A DNA stretch of 8,626 bases from Pseudomonadota bacterium (GTDB lineage Bacteria > Pseudomonadota > Gammaproteobacteria > UBA1113), in NCBI GenBank assembly GCA_021782065.1, contig JAJXVQ010000042.1:1-8626 (forward strand), given 5' to 3'. Shown here in pieces: positions 6,150 to 8,626 of this stretch (position 1 is its first letter; each line of letters begins with the position of its first letter). The translations under genes and the position numbers were made by a program. Under the pieces are notes generated by a model that saw only the letters and a program-made list of their open reading frames with translations, ran no database searches and was not told the origin of the DNA.

Positions 6150-6860
6150 TTACTCATCCATCCAAGTCACTTTAGCCGCTTGTTGCTTCATTTTGTGTAG
6201 GTACTCTTCATGTTGCTGTTGCTCTGCATCATTAACGCTATATACTGGTAACGGCTGGACCTCAACCGCCATAGTGTTGCTCTGCTGCCCCTGTTCAGCA
6301 GTCTGCGTGGTTAATGGGTTATGATCTGCAAATAAGCTGTACTGACCACTGGTCATAGCCAAATATACCTGCGCTAATAATTGCGCATCAATTAAAGCGC
6401 CGTGGTAATACCGCTGGCTATTGTCTATAGATAACCGTTTACAGATCGCATCTAAGCTATTTTTCTGTCTAGGATACTTTTGTCGCGCCATCACCAAAGT
6501 ATCGATAATAGACCAGCTATTTTCCAAACGTTCGGGGCGTCTACATAGTTTTAATTCGCGTTGCAAAAAGCCTACATCAAAAGGCGCATTGTGAATAATG
6601 AGTTCCGCATCTTCAATATAGGTCATTAAATCATCGACAATGTGACTAAACAGTGGTTTATCCACTAAGAAGGTATCGCTCAAGCCATGCACTGCCATAG
6701 CGCCCGCATCTACAGCGCGTTCCGGGTTAATATAACAATGATAAGTTGAACCGGTGATGCGGCGATCGATAATTTCAACGCACGCAACTTCAATAATACG
6801 ATGCCCATCTTTAACATCCAAGCCCGTGGTTTCTGTATCGATGGCAATTTGCCTACTCAT
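6150..6860 (-). CDS. dnaQ: DNA polymerase III epsilon subunit (3'-5' proofreading exonuclease)
   Basis: Proofreading exonuclease of the replicative polymerase, a DEDDh-family nuclease. The five metal and catalytic residues are present: Asp8 and Glu10 in DTETTG, Asp95 in HNAPFDVGF, His153 and Asp158 in HGALIDAQ. After the exonuclease domain, QYSLF at 173-177 matches the beta-clamp binding consensus at the place where E. coli epsilon has QTSMAF. A Gln-rich linker (about 185-215) follows, and a C-terminal helix (HEEYLHKMKQQAAKVTW) corresponds to the segment that binds the alpha subunit. The 236 residues are near the E. coli 243. The ATG has AAGGA seven or eight bases upstream, overlapping the rnhA stop, with a 10-base gap. 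In E. coli dnaQ and rnhA are divergent; here they are in tandem. Confidence 0.97.
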   Translation of the reverse strand: MSRQIAIDTETTGLDVKDGHRIIEVACVEIIDRRITGSTYHCYINPERAVDAGAMAVHGLSDTFLVDKPLFSHIVDDLMTYIEDAELIIHNAPFDVGFLQRELKLCRRPERLENSWSIIDTLVMARQKYPRQKNSLDAICKRLSIDNSQRYYHGALIDAQLLAQVYLAMTSGQYSLFADHNPLTTQTAEQGQQSNTMAVEVQPLPVYSVNDAEQQQHEEYLHKMKQQAAKVTWMDE

Positions 6861-6870
6861 AACTTATTCC

Positions 6871-7305
6871 TTACAATAATTGGTCTATCGCCTGGCGCGC
6901 TAAGCTGTCTGCACGCTCATTATGTATATTTCCTACGTGCGCTTTCACCCAATGCCACTGCACTTGATGACGCGCGGCTTCTGCCAATAGGCTTTGCCAT
7001 AAGTCCTGATTTTTAACCATCTGCCCCGTAGACGTACGCCAATTACGGCGCTGCCAACCTATTATCCATTCTTTAATACCCTTTTGCACATATTGCGAAT
7101 CGGTATATAAATTGACGATACAGCTGTGTTTCAACACGCGCAGCCCCATAATAGCCGCCATTAATTCCATACGATTATTGGTAGTGTCTTTTTCTCCACC
7201 TTGCAAGGTCTGTTCCTGTCCATCACAGGAAAACCAAACGCCCCAACCGCCGGGTCCAGGATTGTGCCTACAGGCACCATCGGTATACATTGTGACAATC
7301 TTCAT
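6871..7305 (-). CDS. rnhA: Ribonuclease HI
   Basis: Degrades the RNA strand of RNA-DNA hybrids, removing primers and R-loops in the cytoplasm. The 144 residues are close to the E. coli 155. The catalytic set Asp9 (YTDGA), Glu47 (NRMELMA), Asp69 (YTDSQYV) and Asp133 (NERAD), plus His123 in VKAHVG, is complete. The basic handle is present as GIKEWIIGWQRRNWR (76-90). One small deviation: the loop usually written G-N-P-G-P-G-G has His in place of the first Gly (RHNPGPGG). The ATG has AAGGA eight bases upstream, and the gene starts 11 bases after the methyltransferase stop. Confidence 0.97.
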   Translation of the reverse strand: MKIVTMYTDGACRHNPGPGGWGVWFSCDGQEQTLQGGEKDTTNNRMELMAAIMGLRVLKHSCIVNLYTDSQYVQKGIKEWIIGWQRRNWRTSTGQMVKNQDLWQSLLAEAARHQVQWHWVKAHVGNIHNERADSLARQAIDQLL

Positions 7306-7316
7306 TACTTATATCC

Positions 7317-8138
7317 TTAGCCTTTCAAGCTGCGACTTTGTTGTGTGCTTAACGTACTATTTATATCTTGAGCTAATGACGAAGTTACGCGTCTTCTGGG
7401 GATATTCTGCAGCGGTAATACGGGCGCTTTATTGCTTAAACTCTGTTTGTGCCATTTTATCTCAAGCGGCGTTAACCGTACCATATGTTTACGTGCAAAA
7501 ATTAAATAAACCCCACCCCAGGCTGGACACACCCCCTGGCCGAAGGCTTCCACTAAACCACGTCGCTGCACGCTACCTAGAATACTAGATGAAAGTGAAA
7601 ATAAAAAGGTTTTGATCGATTCTATCTCGCAATCGGCTTCTTCCAACCATCGCCGAACACGCCCTATGCGCTGCCACTTTAAGCCCCAAGGCAATTCATT
7701 ACGGCTCCAGGCTAAAACCTGTTTAATAGGCGTAAAAATACCTACCGGATTAAAACCCAAAATCAACATCGTTCCCTCCGGCATCAAAGCATTTGCCGCA
7801 GCATGAATCACTCCTTCCGGATGGGCGGATAATTCTAAAGTATGAGGTAAGACAAAGGTGTCTATGGAATTCTCTGCCAAGGGCAGTTCATTAAAATCGC
7901 AGCATAAAGTTGTTTCAAGATTGTTATTATGGTACTGCGGTATACACCAAATGTGATTGCGTATGGGACTAGGATGCAGGGCTTTCAGTGAATGGCTGCC
8001 CCCCAATTGCAGCAAATAATAACCAAAGCATTGCTTTAAATAATCCGCCAGCCATTCCGATTCGGCAGCATAAACGTAACGGCCCAAGGGGGTTTCATAC
8101 CATTGTTCTAGATCAAGGTAAGTATATTTTTTAATCAA
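7317..8138 (-). CDS. YafS-like class I SAM-dependent methyltransferase
   Basis: Probable S-adenosylmethionine-dependent methyltransferase of unknown substrate, related to E. coli YafS, which also lies beside rnhA. Evidence of the fold: YYLLQLGG (40-47) in the motif I position, CDFNELPLAENSIDTFVLPHTLEL (80-103) as the acidic-loop and strand 4 region, and LMPEGTMLILGFNPVG (118-133), where the G-F-N-P is shared with YafS. Motif I is degenerate, without the usual G-x-G-x-G, as in E. coli YafS. The C-terminal 50 residues are basic and Ser-rich and may be disordered. The start is TTG, supported by GAGGG six bases upstream; no ATG occurs early in the frame. It is the first gene of the operon with rnhA, dnaQ and nhaA. 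The yafS symbol is not assigned because the similarity is moderate. Confidence 0.85.
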   Translation of the reverse strand: MIKKYTYLDLEQWYETPLGRYVYAAESEWLADYLKQCFGYYLLQLGGSHSLKALHPSPIRNHIWCIPQYHNNNLETTLCCDFNELPLAENSIDTFVLPHTLELSAHPEGVIHAAANALMPEGTMLILGFNPVGIFTPIKQVLAWSRNELPWGLKWQRIGRVRRWLEEADCEIESIKTFLFSLSSSILGSVQRRGLVEAFGQGVCPAWGGVYLIFARKHMVRLTPLEIKWHKQSLSNKAPVLPLQNIPRRRVTSSLAQDINSTLSTQQSRSLKG

Positions 8139-8162
8139 ATTATCCCTCGTTCTCTATCTCTA

Positions 8163-8191
8163 TTGTTTTCCACCCTCATTCTGCATATAAT
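8163..8191 (+). promoter_or_regulatory. tRNA-Thr promoter with GC-rich discriminator
   Basis: A perfect TATAAT (8186-8191) is preceded by TTGTTT (8163-8168) at 17 bases. The bases between the -10 and the tRNA (GGGCGCCAC) are GC-rich, as in stringently controlled stable-RNA promoters. Transcription would start two or three bases before the mature tRNA 5' end. Confidence 0.65.
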
Positions 8192-8200
8192 GGGCGCCAC

Positions 8201-8273
<73 letters not shown>

Positions 8274-8534
8274 GTATTAAAATCAATGACTTACGTAAAA
8301 AACCGGAATTAATCAATCTTTTCAGGGACACTGATGGGACACTTCAAAATAAACACCCACAATTTACTACCACAAGATCATACCGACCAATATGTCTCTG
8401 AGGAGTGTAGCACTTCGGTTGATTGTCTGCAAAACAAAAATAGTGAAGCTTAAGGAATCAATATTAAGCTGGACTTACAGCCAACAAAGGAAAACATTGC
8501 TCATCTTAAGCAACTTCTTCCGCCACAAATATTA
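8274..8534. other. Gene-poor stretch between the tRNA and the insertion sequence
   Basis: No gene is supported. An ATG frame at 8334-8453 (39 codons) has no ribosome binding site and no recognisable family. A second short plus-strand frame from about 8454 is open up to and into the insertion sequence. The stretch looks like decayed accessory DNA. Its one clear structure is the direct repeat described separately. Confidence 0.5.
8325..8343 (+). repeat. Direct repeat GGGACACT-GAT-GGGACACT next to tRNA-Thr
   Basis: Two identical 8-base copies are separated by three bases and begin 52 bases past the tRNA end. Closely spaced repeats of this general G-rich form are often seen just inside elements that integrated at a tRNA 3' end through a P4-type tyrosine recombinase. 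This reading rests on general familiarity and position, as no integrase lies inside the window. Confidence 0.5.
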
Positions 8535-8626
8535 GGGGCTGTTGACATTTCACATAGGTAACCATAAAAAAGCGCAGACCAGTGCTATGACGGATGCATA
8601 ATTTCTTTTCAATTTATCGAATCGAG
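8535..8626. mobile_element. IS5-family insertion sequence, one end only
   Basis: The element begins near 8535 with the probable terminal inverted repeat GGGGCTGTTGACA, directly after TTA, a likely target duplication of the TNA type used by part of the IS5 family. The transposase stop lies only 15 bases inside the end. The other end is beyond the window, so completeness and the target duplication cannot be checked. Confidence 0.75.
8550..8626 (-). CDS. IS5-family transposase, C-terminal end (5' part outside window)
   Basis: Only the last 24 residues are inside the window. They read RFDKLKRNYASVIALV and then CAFLWLPM before the stop. The pattern R-[FY]-[DE]-K-L-x-x-N-Y, followed by a hydrophobic segment and W-L, is the usual C-terminus of DDE transposases of the IS5 family (IS427-like OrfB). 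Whether the whole gene is intact cannot be judged. Confidence 0.75.
   Translation of the reverse strand, partial: RFDKLKRNYASVIALVCAFLWLPM

Noticed and set aside
8334..8453. 39-codon ATG frame after the tRNA
   Set aside because: No ribosome site, its start lies inside the direct repeat, and it has no family resemblance.

Overview
The window looks like chromosomal DNA from a gammaproteobacterium, possibly a Legionella/Coxiella-like (Legionellales) lineage. The reasons are the tight yafS-like/rnhA/dnaQ block, a gammaproteobacterial UbiG, moderate-to-low GC, a type IVb pilus locus of the TCP/R64 kind, and a Rab-like GTPase with a serine-rich tail, a type of protein best known in bacteria from Legionella. 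The lineage is inference; no taxonomic marker settles it.

Left part (1-2605). Two minus-strand genes belong to a type IVb pilus operon. A TcpQ/PilL-type periplasmic protein overlaps by one base a lipoprotein secretin of the PilN/TcpC family, which runs off the left edge. The order matches tcpQ-tcpC in Vibrio cholerae. A roughly 360-base divergent intergenic region separates them from ubiG.

Middle part (2606-4946). ubiG (ubiquinone O-methyltransferase) is alone on the plus strand. It converges on two minus-strand genes: a small unrecognised reading frame with no clear start, and a 303-residue Rab-like GTPase that keeps the G1, G4 and G5 motifs but lacks the DxxG/switch II segment. The GTPase has its own good extended -10 promoter inside a perfect palindrome. 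Upstream of it lies a plus-strand promoter followed by about 140 bases that fold into a long nested hairpin ending in a T run. I call this a candidate unknown small RNA, converging on the end of nhaA.

Right part (4925-8138). A compact minus-strand operon runs yafS-like methyltransferase, rnhA, dnaQ, nhaA, with gaps of 10-13 bases and a Shine-Dalgarno sequence before each gene. It joins RNA primer/hybrid removal and replication proofreading to a Na+/H+ antiporter at its end.

Right edge (8139-8626). A divergent tRNA-Thr(CGT) gene with a strong promoter is followed by a gene-poor stretch carrying a close direct repeat of GGGACACT, and then by the end of an IS5-family insertion sequence cut by the window. 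This looks like the border of an integrated element at a tRNA gene.

The best candidates for something new are the switch II-less GTPase with its neighbouring small frame, the structured RNA at 4807-4945, and the tRNA-Thr junction.
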